From Annulohypoxylon bovei var. microspora (taxonomy: Eukaryota; Ascomycota; Sordariomycetes; Xylariales; Hypoxylaceae), in assembly GCA_022836615.1 (NCBI GenBank), contig MU405247.1, forward strand, positions 1 through 64,000: DNA of 64,000 bases, read 5' to 3'. Made by a program: the position numbers and the translations under genes. Of the stretch, positions 1 through 12,337 are shown piece after piece. Numbering within the stretch: the first letter of the stretch is position 1; each line of letters begins with the position of its first letter. The notes beneath the pieces are model-generated. The model saw only the letters and a program-made list of their open reading frames with translations, was not told the origin of the DNA and ran no database searches.

Positions 1-897
1 TTATAAAAATTATTTTTATTAAAATTTAATATAAATTTAAATTAAACTTAAAACAACTTAAAAATAAACGTTAAATTTAAGAAATTTATTATTTAAAAGT
101 AAAAAAAATTTTTAATAAATATGTTATTATTTATATAATGAAAAAATAAATAAAAACGTTTTAAAATTACATTTATATTTAAATGGATTTATTATTTAAA
201 ATAATTTATAAGTAAATTAATTTATATTTAATTATTAAATTAAACGAAATCATAAATAATATAATTTTAATGAAATATATATAAAAAACACATTAAAAAT
301 AAATTAATATTTTAATTTTTATTATTATTTTAAATATATGTAAAAAGTAAACATATAAATTAAATTAATATTTAAAAAATATACATATAATACATTATTT
401 TTAAATTAAATATTAATTTATTTTAAACTTAAACCTTTTAAAATTATAATAAAAACATTTATTATATATTATAATATTTTATAAAATTCATTTATAATGT
501 AAATTTCATAATAAGTTTTTTTAATGTAATTTAAATACATTTTTAAATTAAATATTCGGTTTATTTTTATAAGTTTATTTATTAAAAATAATTAATGTAA
601 CGATTAAACTTTATTTAAATAAATAAATTATTATAAAATTAATTTAAAATTAATTTTAAAATAAATAAACTTAATTTTATATAAAAATTAAAAATTAATA
701 AGAAAATAAATTATTAAGTTAATTTAAAAAAGATTATATTAAGCTTATTTTAAAATTAATTTTATAAATTAATTAAATACATTAAAACATATTAATATTA
801 ATAAAAATGAACATTTTATAATTAATAATTTTATTAAAAAATTAATTTTATTTTTAATGGTTATAAAATTATAAATATTAATTTAAATTAATTTTAA

Positions 898-1209
898 TGT
901 TACGGGTTAAAAACCCGGAAAATTAATTAAAATAAAGATTAACGCGAGCTTATATTATAATTATAAACGCGATAAGCGTGGGTTTTTATAATGAAATTAT
1001 TAATAACCTTAAATGGGTTATGGAAGTTATTAAAACATGTATAAAAAAGGTTTTTATATTAATTAATTTAATCCATATTTTTAAATATAAATATCGTAGC
1101 TTTAAAAATAAAGGGTTATTATTTTTTTCTTTTTTTTTTATTAATGAAAATAATTTTATTTTTAACCTTATATAATATAAGTTTATCGTTATTTATGGGA
1201 ATTATTATA
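898..1209 (+). repeat. 5' LTR of the gypsy element
   Basis: 312 bp, begins TGTTACGGGTT and aligns without gaps at both ends to 6133-6444. The terminal CA has decayed to TA in this copy, while the initial TG survives. Nearly all differences from the other LTR are transitions (C/T or G/A), as RIP produces. Confidence 0.9.
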
Positions 1210-3299
1210 TATTTTTATTAATTATTTTTTAATTAATAAAAATCTTCGAAAAAGTGTTCATCGTGTTAAACGATAATTTAATATATAAACATTTCTTAAA
1301 TAATAAACGATTAAAATTTTATAATATTTATTATTTTTTATTAATACGATTTAAATATATATAAATTCTTTAATAACTTTTTTAATAATTTTATAATTAA
1401 TTTATTAAATAACTTTAATTTGTTTTACAAAATTAAAAAAATAATTTTAATTAAAAATAAATATTTAATTTAAATTAATAAATAAAAAGATTTTTCGATA
1501 TATATAATTATGTTAAATCTTTTTATTTTAGAAAATATAATATACCTTAAATTAAAAAAAAATAAATATTTAAAAATTATATTTTTAATTTTAATTAAAA
1601 AACGATAATATTTAATATAATAATTTAATATAAGAAAATTTAATAAATTATATAATAATAAAGCTTTTATTTAAATTTTAATTAAAAAATTTAAAAATAA
1701 ATAATTAATTTAAACCGTTTATTAAGATTTAACCAAAATGTGTTAAAATATTTTTTAATATTTCGACGATTTTTTCGTTAATTTTAAAAATAAATTAACT
1801 TTAATTAATAAATTAAATTAAAAAAGGAAAAATAAAATTAATTATATTAATGTAAGGTTAAATAATAAATTAAAAAATATTTTTATGGTAAAAAAATTAA
1901 ATAAAAAAATTATAATAAATAAATAATTAAAGTTAATGATATAATAATTAAAATAAAAAAAATATTAGATTATAAAAAAAAAAAAAATTATTTTATAATT
2001 ATTTGGTACGAAGGAATATTTGATTAAAAGGTTATTAACTTTATTAACATAATAATTACTTAAAAATAAAAATTAAAGTTTAATAAAAATAAAAATATAA
2101 TTATAAATAAAATGAATTATATAACTTTAATTATTACGATAATTATAATAATAAATTAAATAAATAACTTACGTTAAAAAAATTACATTTTAATTAAATT
2201 ATAATAATAAAAATGGTATACCATAAATGGTTATTATAAAGGTTTAAAATAATTAAAATATTAAAAATAATTATAAATTATTAAAATACTTAGAAAACGA
2301 GTAATTTTTAAACGAAATTACGTTTAAAAGTTAATATTAAGATTTATAAATATTAAAAAAACTTTAAATAAAATATATATTATTTTTTTTTTAATTAAAA
2401 TTTTATTAAACGAATAAAAGTTTATTAATATATTTATAAATTTAAAATATTTAATATATTTAACATTTAATAAAAGATTTATATAATAAATAAAATTATT
2501 ACATATATTTATTTAAAAAAAGAAATTAAAATTAATTAAAAATAAGGAATTTTATACGATTAATACGTTTATATATATAAAAATTAATATAAATAATAAA
2601 AAAAAAAAAATATAAAATTATATTATTCCAAATTTCGCATTTTTTTTAATATTAAGAAAGTTATAAATAAAATGGAACGATGTTATTTATAAGGTAAAAA
2701 AAAGGTTAATTAAAATAAGTTTAAAAAAACATAATTTAATAATATATAAAAAAAAATTAAAATATTATTTAAATATTTTATAACATTAAAATAAAATGTT
2801 TATAAATTAAAGAAATTAAATATATAATGGGAAATATATTTTTAATATTTATGGTTTAAAAAAAGAAATATTAATATAAAAAAAATGGTGAGGATGTTTA
2901 ATTTTTTAATGCTACCATATAAAATATTAATATTATATTAAAAAAAAAAGAAAAACTTATAATTAATTAAATTTAAAAAGCGTTATTTAATGAATTAAAA
3001 AATTAAGTCGGAAATTTCTTAAATAATAAAAGTATAACATTATTACCATTAAAATTAAAATTAAATATTAAGGTTAATTTATAAAAAAACGATTAAAATA
3101 AAAAAAAAAGGTTTTATAAAAGCTTTTATATAATATATTAAAAGAAAAGTTTTTAATATTATGAAAAACCTTAATAAATTTATTAAATAAAAGGTGGATT
3201 AAAGTTAATAATTTATTAAGAAAAGTACCGATATTATTTATAAAAAAATTAAAAAATAACCTTTGGTTTTATATGAATTATAAGGTTTTTAATATTATT

Positions 3300-4060
3300 T
3301 TAATATATAACCATTATTTATTACCATTAATTAAGGAAACCTTATAATCCTTTTGCAAGGTTAAATGGTTAATTAAAGTTAATATTAAAGCCGTATTTCA
3401 CAAGTTATAAATAAAAGAAAAAAATAAATAAAAAATCGCCTTTTACATTTAATTTAAAGCTTTTAAATAATTAATTATACTTTTTAAATTATGTAAAGCG
3501 TTAATAACGTTTTAATGTTATATTAATAAAACCTTATTTAACTTTTTAAATAATTATTATTTAATATACATAAATAACGTAATAATTTATTTAAATAAAT
3601 TTTATAAAAATTATATAAATAAAATTAAAACGGTGTTAAAATATTTTAATAACATTAATTTAAAGTTAAACTTTTTTAAATGCCTTTTTATCGTAAAGGA
3701 AATTAAATATTTAAGTTTTATTATTATAATGGAAAAAAAGATTAAAATAAATTTTAATAAAATTATAATTATTAAAAGGTAAAAACCACCCACGAATGTA
3801 TAAAAAATTTATAGCTTTTTAAAATTTATAAACTTTTATAAAATATTCATTAAAGGATTTAATAAGTTAATTACCTTTTTAACCACTTTAACGAAAAAAG
3901 GGGCCTTTTTTAAATAAAAGTAAAAAATAAACGCGGCGTTTAAAAAATTAAAATATTTATTTATTATTATATTAATTTTAATTCATTAAGATTTTAATTA
4001 AAAAACGTACTTAAAAGCAAATTACTTAAAGTAAACTTTAAAAGCTTACTTTTCATAAAA
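3300..4060 (+). pseudogene. Ty3/gypsy pol relic (reverse transcriptase and RNase H)
   Basis: Reading codons in phase with 3435, the + strand shows remnants of the conserved order: an LPLIKETL-like start block near 3320-3345, a KIAF block at 3432, then the polymerase box at 3567-3578 read as YINN instead of YxDD. Both catalytic aspartates have become asparagine, the change RIP makes in GAT/GAC codons. Next come IKYLSFII at about 3702-3725, KPPTNV at 3780, SFLKFINFYKIFIKGF at about 3813-3860, TLTKKGAFFK at about 3888-3914 and a degenerate RNase H start. I see no insertion or deletion in this stretch, only point changes and stops. Family assignment rests on the block order and spacing; it is inference from motif recognition, not from a search. 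Confidence 0.85.
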
Positions 4061-6132
4061 AGATTATAATAAAATATTAAAGCTTATAATTTATTATTTA
4101 ATAAAATTATTATTAATTAAATATAATTATAAAATATATAATAAAAAACTTTTAATAATTATTAAGTTAATAAAAATATAATAAAAAAAGTTATAAAAAA
4201 TAATTAAACTTTTTATAATTTTTATAAATTATAAGAATTTAAAGTATTTTATAATTACTTGTAAATTAAATAAACATTAAATATATTAAAAGTAAACTTT
4301 ATTAAGATTTAATTTTATTATAAAATATTAGGTTAATAAAAAAATAAAACAATTTAATGCTTTATTAAAATAAGGTTAAAATATCCCGGTAAACCAAAAA
4401 AATAAAAAAGTGGTAAATTATATATAACGTTTATTTAAATAAAAATAATTACTTTTAATAAAAATAATAATAATAAATATTTAAATATTTTTAATAAGTA
4501 TTATTAAGGTATTAAAAAGGGAAATAATATTAGATTAAAGCTTTATAATTATACTTATTAAAAAAAGAATTTTTTATAATAAAAACTTATAAACTTTATA
4601 AAATTAAAAAATTATTAAAAATATAAATTTTAAAATAATTTATAAAGTTATTAATAAAGGTAATTATTATTTTTTATTAATTTTTAAAAATTACAAGGTT
4701 TTAATTATTAAATATAACTTAAATAATGAAAAAGCCGTGTTATTTAAAAAATGAATGTAAATATTAAATTAAAAGCCTTTTAAAACGGTTATAATTTAAA
4801 ATGTTTATAATTTTTACGTTACGAATTACTTAAAAAAGAATAATATTATTATAATTATTTTAAAATCCTTTTATTAATTAATTATAAAATAAAATATATA
4901 AAAGTTTTATAAAAATTATAATATTTACGGTTAAATTTACGTTTAACGAATTTAATAAAAAAAGTTATTAAAACTTTTATTTATTTTTAATCGTTATTTT
5001 TTAAAATTATCCATTAATTTTATAATAAAAATACCGGTAAAAAAAAAAGGAAATCCCTAGTATTTAATAATAATTACCTACCGGTTATTAAAATAAATTT
5101 TATTAAAAATAATAAATACCATAAAAATTAAAACGTATATTATAAGGCTTATATACATTTATATTAAATATTATAACTTTTCCATAATAATAATATTAAA
5201 TTAAAGGAATAATTAAATAAATATATTTTAAATAAAATTTTATAAATTAATAAAAATAATATAACGTTTATTTATTACTTTTAATCCAAAAATTAATGGG
5301 TCCATAAAAAGAATAAATTAAAAAATATAAGTATATTTACGATATTTCTTAATTTACGCATAATTTAATTAATTAAAAATATTACCCATAATAATAATAA
5401 CGATTAATAATTAAAATATAATAATTAAATTAAATGTTTTTTACATAACGCATGGATATTATATATATTTAATTAAGTAAGTCGTTAATAAAGCTTTAAA
5501 TAAGTTATTTAAAAAATAATAAATTATAAATTTTATAATTAAAATTAAAAAAATTAACGAATACGTTTAAATTACCATGGTTATAATTTAAAAACATATA
5601 AAACATATAATAAACCAATTTTAATTAAAGGGCTTTAAATATAAAGTAAATAATAAAATTTAATTAAACTTAAAAAATATTATAATATTATAATTTAAGA
5701 AAAAACTTTTTTAATTATATATGAAATATAAGGTAATTAAAATAATTAACCTTTATATGGTAAAATTAAACGTATTTATAAAAATTTAACCATAATTTTA
5801 TACCGAATTATTTAAACCGGTAATTATAAACTTATTATTATTTTAAATATAAAATAACGTTTAACCATTATTTTTCATTAATTAAAATAATAAAAACCCC
5901 GAATATATTATTAAAAAAATCTTATAATCGGAAAGTAAACGTAAAAAACAAAGTATACGTAAAATGGTATTAATTAAATAAAAAAGTTACGTAAAATTAA
6001 TATAAAAACCTTGGGAAAAATTAAAAAATATAAAAGTTTTAAAAATATTTTATTAACGATTTAAAGTAAAAAACGGGATAAGTAAAAAAACCTTTGTAAT
6101 TATAAGCCTTAAAAAATAAAAATAAAAAATAT

Positions 6133-6444
6133 TATTATAAATTAAAAACCCGGAAAATTAATTAAAGTAAAAATTAATGCGAATTTATATCATGGTTATA
6201 AATATAATAAACGTAAATCTTTATAATAAAGTTATTAATAACTTTAAATAAATCGTAAAAGTTATTAAAACATGTATAAAAAAGGTTTTTACGTTAATTA
6301 ATTTAATCCACACTTTTAAATATAAATATCGTAACTTTAAAAATAAAAGGTTATTACTTTTTTTTTTCTTTTTTATTAATAAAAATAACCTCATTTTTAA
6401 CCTTATATAACACAAATTTACCGTTATTTATAAAAACCGTCACA
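6133..6444 (+). repeat. 3' LTR of the gypsy element
   Basis: 312 bp partner of 898-1209. Here the start has decayed to TA while the end keeps CA (CCGTCACA), so the two copies together show the canonical TG...CA ends. It is followed by TTTAA at 6445-6449, matching the bases before the 5' LTR. An A-rich stretch just before it (about 6114-6130) may be the remains of the polypurine tract. Confidence 0.9.
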
Positions 6445-9423
6445 TTTAAAACGATTTTAAATTAATTATTATTTAATTTTTATAAATTTATTAAAAATTA
6501 TAAAAAGTGGTTTATAATTTATAAAAAATATAATATTTTTTATAAATAAAAAAATATATTTATAAAAACGTATTTCGTGCGTAAAATAAAAAATTAAAGT
6601 AAATTAAAATTACTTTACGATTATATTATAATATATATTTAAATAACTTTTAATTAAATATTTTAATAAATAAAAATTACCGTAAATAAACGGAAAAAAA
6701 AACGAAATTCATTACTTTTTTTTAATTCTTCGAATGTATTTAATAATATTAATATCGTTTTAAATTAATTTAAAATTAATTTAAAATTATTATTAAAATT
6801 TAATAATTTATTATAATAAATTAATAATATAAACTTAATAAATAATAACGAAAGTATTATATAAATTAAAAATAAACTTAACGTGTTTTTAAATTAATGG
6901 ATGGATTTTTATAAATTACTTGGTTTTAATAAATTATAAAAGCGGTTTAATTTTAATTCGATTTAAAATTAATTTATATTTATAAAGTTATTTAAATTTA
7001 AATTATTAAAATATTTAAATTATATAATATAAAATAATTAAGAAAATTATTTTAAATTTAATTTATAATTATTTTTATAAAATATTAAATTTAATTTATT
7101 TTTATTTAAAAGGCCTTTATAATTATTATTAAATAAATCTAAGGAAAAAATAATTTTAATATATTTTAATATTATATTACGTTTAAATTAATATAAACGA
7201 AATTACTTGGAAGTTTTTATAATTATTAAAGGTATTTTTAAAGTTAAGCTTATGAAAAAGGAAAAAAAATAAAAAAATTATGTTAAAAAATAATTAAAAA
7301 AAAAGTTCAAGTAAAATGAATATTAAAGGTTTATAAATTAAAAAAAAAAAGTAAAGTTTATTTGAAAAATTAAGGTAAAAAAAATTATAAGTCGGATTTA
7401 ATAATATTAATATATATAATTTTTATATAATTTTTATGAAATCTTCGTATAATATTTATGTATTTTCATTGCATTAAATTTATTTATAACATTTATAATA
7501 TATATTAATTATTTTAATAATAAATAAAAATTTAATATAATTTATACGTAATTTAATAAATATATATTTATTTTTAATAAAATAACACTTTTTTAATTTT
7601 TTTTTTTATATACCCATTTATTACTTTATTAAATAAATTAATTTTATATTTTATATATTTTTTAAAAACCTTTTATTAATTAAAAATAATTATCGTTACT
7701 TTTATTTTTACTTTTATTATTATAATTTTTTATAACGATTTAAATGTTAATAAATTAATTATTTTACATTTAAATTAAATTAAACTTAAATTACATTAAA
7801 ATCGTTTTTAAATAATATTTTATATATTATTTCACTTTTTATTATAAATGGAACTTAATTCCATATTATTAATACATTTTTAATTTATTTTAAAATTATT
7901 ATTTATTAATTTTATATAAACTTTATTTTAAAAGTTAATTTAAAGTTTTATTTTTTTAATACATTTTCATTAAAAATAATTTAAAATTAATTTTTAATTA
8001 AATTTAAGTGGTATTAACTTAAGTTATTAATTTATTATAAATATTTATATTTAATGGTTTTTATTTAATTAATTAAATATTTAATATTAAAATTAATTTA
8101 AATGTTTTAATAACCTTTCTTTAAATAATCATTTAAATTATAACGTATATATATATTTTTAAATTAATTTAAAATTATATTTATTAATTTATTTATTTAA
8201 TTACTTTATTATTATTAATTTTAATTTAATTTATAATTAAACGTTTTAAAACGTTAATATGGTTTATATTATTAATAAAGGTTTTTAATTATTTAATAAT
8301 TTTATATTAACTTTATTTAATTATGGCGGCATTTATATATTATATATAATAATTAAAGTAAATAAAATTTAAAATTATTTTAAAATTAAATTAAAAATAG
8401 TTTTTTAATTATTTTTTATTAAATTTATAATCCGATTAATTATATAAAAATAATAATAATTAATATATAAATATATTTAATTAATACTTAAGTTAATTTA
8501 AAATTATATTAATTTTTATTTAAAATTATACGTTAATTTATTATTATTAATAAATGGCGTTGGTTTTATTTTATTTAAAAGCTTAAATATAAAAATTATA
8601 AATTAATTTTTAATTAAATTAATTATAAATTAATAATTTAATTTTTTTTTTTTTTATTTATTTTATTATAAAATGTGAATTTATAACGTAAGTTTATATT
8701 AAAATTATATTGAAATTATACTTAAATTAATATTTATAAATAATATAATAATAAGTTTTATAATTATTTTAATTAACATTTTTTATAATTTATAAATTAT
8801 TTTATAATATTTTATATTATATTAAAACCGTATTTAAATTAATGTAAATTATTTTTTAAAAAAAATATTTTAATTATTATAAATTAATTTTATAATATTT
8901 TTCATATTAATTTATTAACTTTTATACTTTTAATCCATATAATTAAAAAACATTTTTTTTATTTTCCATTTTTACGTTAAATTAAATAAAAGTTAACTTT
9001 AAATTTTTATAATAATAATGTTATATATAATGCTTTTAATTATTTAAGGTTATTTAAATGATTATAATAAAAAAAAATACTTATACGAAAAATTATTTTA
9101 ATATAATTTTCGTCCGAAAAATCTTTTTTAAACCTTTTTATTTTATTACCGTTATTATATATATAAAATAATTTAATAAATCCGATATTTATTTATTTAT
9201 TTTCGAATTAATTTAAGAATTATTTTTCTTATTTATTTTAAAGTTTTTTCCTTTAAACACTTTAAAACCTTAATGTTATATTTATTTCGACTTTATTTTA
9301 AATTAAATTTTAATTTATTACGTAAAATTTATTTATATTTTTTTAATTTTCTTTGTAAAAAATTAATAAATTTCTTAATTTAAATGAATTATTTTAACCA
9401 TAATTATAAATTATTAATGATAT

Positions 9424-9493
9424 AAATAAAAAAAAAATAAAAAAATAAATAAAAAAATAAATAAAAAAATAAATAAAAAAATAAATAAAAAAA
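9424..9493. repeat. 12-bp tandem array, A-rich
   Basis: About four to five copies of a unit AAAAAAATAAAT with small length changes in the A run. A short second array of an 11-bp AAATTTAAATT-type unit follows at about 9500-9527. Both are simple-sequence repeats inside the AT block. Confidence 0.8.
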
Positions 9494-10524
9494 AATGAAA
9501 TTAAATTTAAATTAAATTTAAATTAAATTTTTTCGAAACTTCTTTTAAATTATAAATATAAAAATGAATTTAAATATGGAAAATTAAAACATAATGAATT
9601 TAAAAAAAAGTTAATTTTAAATTACTTTTTTTTAAATTTAAAATTTAAATAATAAGTTTTAATAAACCTTATTTAATAAAATAATTTATTTTTTATTAAT
9701 AATTTATAAATAAATTAAATACATTTTTATTTCGTATTAATTCTTTTAATTATAAACATAAAAATTTTATACCTTTATATTAAAAATAATATATAAATAA
9801 AAGTTTATTCGTAAAATAATTTAAAATTATTTTAAAAATTAATATATAACTTAAATTAATATCGTTATTTTTATTCTTTTAAAAACATTTAATTAAATTA
9901 ATATTAACCTTTTTTAATTTAATTTCTTTTTAAATTTTTATTAATATTATATTTAAAGAACTTAAATTAAAAATGAAAGTAATGAAAATTATAAAAATAA
10001 AAATAATAAATTTATTTTTAAAATAATTTTAAATTACATTAATATTAAATTTAAATTAATTAATATTTTTTATGATTTTAATCGTAATATAAAATTAATT
10101 TTTATTTTATTTAAATGTAAATATTTAATTTATATTTATTTAAATTTAATTAAGTTTAATATAATTTTAAATAATAAATATTTTTAAAAATTATAATTTT
10201 AATTATAATGATTTTTCTTTTTTTAAAACGTTTAATAAAAAAATATTATATTAATTTTATAATTATTTATAATATAAAATATTAATGTAAATTAAAAGTT
10301 ATATTTATATAATTAATTTAATTAAATTCATTATAAATATTAATTATATTACGAAATAAATAAATTTAAATTATTTTAAAATTTTATTTAATTTTTATAA
10401 TTAATTACGAAATAATATTACATTAAAATTAAACTCGGTATAATTTTAACATAATTTTAATATAATCTTAATATGGTTTTTAAATTAATAATCATATTAC
10501 GTGATTAAATAGTTTAAAAACTAG

Positions 10525-10562
10525 GAGGTGGTCCGAGCTAGTCGACGAGGTGGTCCGAGCTA
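10525..10562 (+). repeat. 16-bp direct repeat at the AT block edge
   Basis: GAGGTGGTCCGAGCTA occurs at 10525-10540 and again at 10547-10562. It sits exactly where the AT-rich block gives way to normal sequence. It could be a trace of an insertion or a local duplication; no function is shown. Confidence 0.7.
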
Positions 10563-10954
10563 TGAGCCCATATGAATATCAGTTTCATTTGCGCTACCGG
10601 GCGTTGATTCTCTTCTACAAGCCTATCACGGTTCCCTTGCGTATGTCTTTTTCCTATACACATATAATCTCGCTCCCAAAGTCACGGCGATAAAAGTAAA
10701 GATATGGATCGCATGGTCTTTTAGATTGCAGCAGTTGCCTTCTCGCATTGATAGGCTAGACACTGTCGTGCTTCTGAGCAAGGCTCTGGGGGTCGAGGCT
10801 TCAATAATTCGGATTTTCTCTTTAGCCATTCTCCGTTGATCCATGGCTACCAAGTAAGGTAGCTACTAGCTACTTTGACTTTCGATGATTCCATCGAAAT
10901 ACAGCATACTCTCGAGGAAGGAAAGCGGCCGGGAATTATGAAGCATGACGATGA
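10563..10954. other. Intergenic, no gene recognised
   Basis: Normal base composition. A + strand frame from about 10,600 to 10,855 is open without an ATG and could be a decayed exon, but it matches nothing I recognise. A minus-strand frame at 10626-10853 overlaps it and looks spurious. Confidence 0.4.
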
Positions 10955-11345
10955 ATGGGCAATTGGTATTTTTTGGTGTGCCTAATCTGGGTAGGTATGG
11001 AACAATCATATCTCGAAGTTGTTGTGGAGGACCAACCTAATATGCAACTCGTTATAGCCCTTTCGCCCGGGTCTCCATGTCTTCAACAGCTCGACGAACA
11101 ATTCAGCGGGATCTCGTATCTTCAGAATTGTCTATTTTATTGGTGCTACGACTGTCGCTGTATGACAACGCTCCCGTCACCTTTTCTAAGTACTTAGTAG
11201 GTATTGTGGCTATTGACACTTCATAGTTGGACTCGGGTGGGAAATGGTCAAGAATAGGTCCCGAAGAGATTCTAGTCACCCCGCAATCCGCAACTCGTGG
11301 ATTGCACAGAAAGATCGTAAAAGATGACTCTGTAATTCCGATTGG
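10955..11345 (+). pseudogene. Relic of an NLR-type alpha/beta-hydrolase domain
   Basis: Fungal NACHT/ankyrin proteins often begin with an alpha/beta-hydrolase (DUF676/lipase-like) domain. Three pieces of such a domain are visible on the + strand in the right order but in different frames. First is QLVFFGVPNLG (about 10,962-10,994). After a frame change comes MEQSYLEVVVEDQPN, running on to LQQLDEQFSGIS at 10,998-11,120. After more changes comes a piece containing GPEEILVTPQSATRG and DDSVIPIG (about 11,238-11,345), where an in-frame TAG stands. No intact gene can be built without frameshifts, and no NACHT part follows. It is probably the remains of an NLR gene next to the RIPed block. Assignment is by motif recognition only. 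Confidence 0.6.
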
Positions 11346-12337
11346 ATAGGTCAAAGATCCTATATCCAAGCGGTCTTCTTTTCCCACCATCGTGGGACCT
11401 CGCTCTAGAAGTCCTTTGAAGGCTTGTTTAGAAGCATCCTATCCCAGATCATCATACAAAAACCCTGTCTCTGTAGGTTATCCAACCTACATGTGATAAA
11501 AGGAACTTAGTTTCTTATTAGATTTTACAGATACTTCAAAAAGGTCTTTAAGGTTACGACATTGTGAGACAAGAAGAGGTACCATTGCACCTTTGCTTGT
11601 TTTTAGACGCTAAGTAACAATCTCATTGGGGAATAAAGAGAGGAAGATCTAATATTATTCTTCTAATACGCCGAAACTGTTTTGTAACATCAATTCACCA
11701 TGGTAAACAATATAATGCTATCTGTGTAATATAAATATTATGAAGTGTTCTTGGATATTTCTGTTCGGTATTCACTCACAAGTCTTAAACATAACAATTC
11801 TTCAAACCTAATTACCTACATATAAACATTCACCTTAATCACGTATTATTCAAAACAACGCCTCACTGCTCAATATGGCGAATGCTTACAAAAGAGCGAA
11901 GAAGGTCCCAAGTACCCTAAGAATATCCCTAAAAACCATCGCTTTCCTTACTGTCCTTCTTGCATGGCTAAGATACAGAAGGAGACAAACCTGAAAGTTA
12001 AGAAAATAGCCAAAATGGCAGAAAAGCTGACCATGGTTGACCTGTTGTTTTAAGAAGCCTCCTTAGCCACACACACACATCCCTCTAGTACTTAGTTTGT
12101 TTGATTGTTTAATAGTTGCCTTCATGATAAAATTGTCGTTACAAACACACTTTCAATAGAAGCTAATTATCCCATAATATCTAAAAGTATCGTGATTTAA
12201 AATCAGAGTGAATGTCGTTTATGCTGAATTGATCAACTGTTGCTAAAGACTTAATCTTGTAATTCGTTCTGTGATGTAATACTTTTTACGCATGGCTTAG
12301 ATCATGGACTATCATTCATTGGTACCTAGTTTCGTAG
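11346..12337. other. Intergenic, no gene recognised
   Basis: No convincing coding frame or RNA gene. A CA-rich run (ACACACACACA) lies near 12,070. Part of this stretch may be further decay of the hydrolase relic on its left, and the 3' untranslated part of the secreted-protein gene on its right. Confidence 0.4.

Larger units (their letters stand above)
898..6444 (+). mobile_element. RIP-inactivated Ty3/gypsy LTR retrotransposon
   Basis: A full-length element of 5,547 bp. Direct LTRs of equal length (312 bp) lie at both ends, flanked by the same 5 bases TTTAA at 893-897 and 6445-6449, as expected of a target-site duplication. The interior reads on the + strand: between about 3300 and 4060 a single frame still shows the order of reverse transcriptase and RNase H blocks of the Ty3/gypsy group, interrupted only by stop codons of the TAA type made by RIP. 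Gag, protease and integrase parts (about 1210-3300 and 4100-6130) were not individually identified. The element cannot be active. Family name unknown. Confidence 0.9.
1..10515. other. AT-rich, RIP-type gene-free block
   Basis: Almost only A and T for 10.5 kb, with stop codons in all frames and only a few short spurious open frames. G and C remain mostly in rare clusters such as CGT, ACG and GGTT. This is the known product of RIP, which converts C to T (and G to A on the other strand) in duplicated DNA of ascomycetes. The block holds one retroelement at 898-6444. In 1-897 and 6445-10515 I recognise no gene, only AT sequence and two short tandem arrays near 9.4-9.5 kb. It ends abruptly near 10,515, where sequence of normal composition begins. 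It runs off the left edge, so it may be part of a larger AT isochore, a subtelomere or pericentromeric DNA; the window cannot decide between these. Confidence 0.9.

Noticed and set aside
9424..9527. A-rich tandem arrays as a centromere core or CRISPR-like array
   Set aside because: Short simple-sequence repeats without spacers, in a eukaryotic RIP block; nothing supports either role.
11103..11390. Minus-strand frame of 95 codons at 11.1-11.4 kb
   Set aside because: It is the reverse of the hydrolase relic, whose + strand pieces match the family in order.
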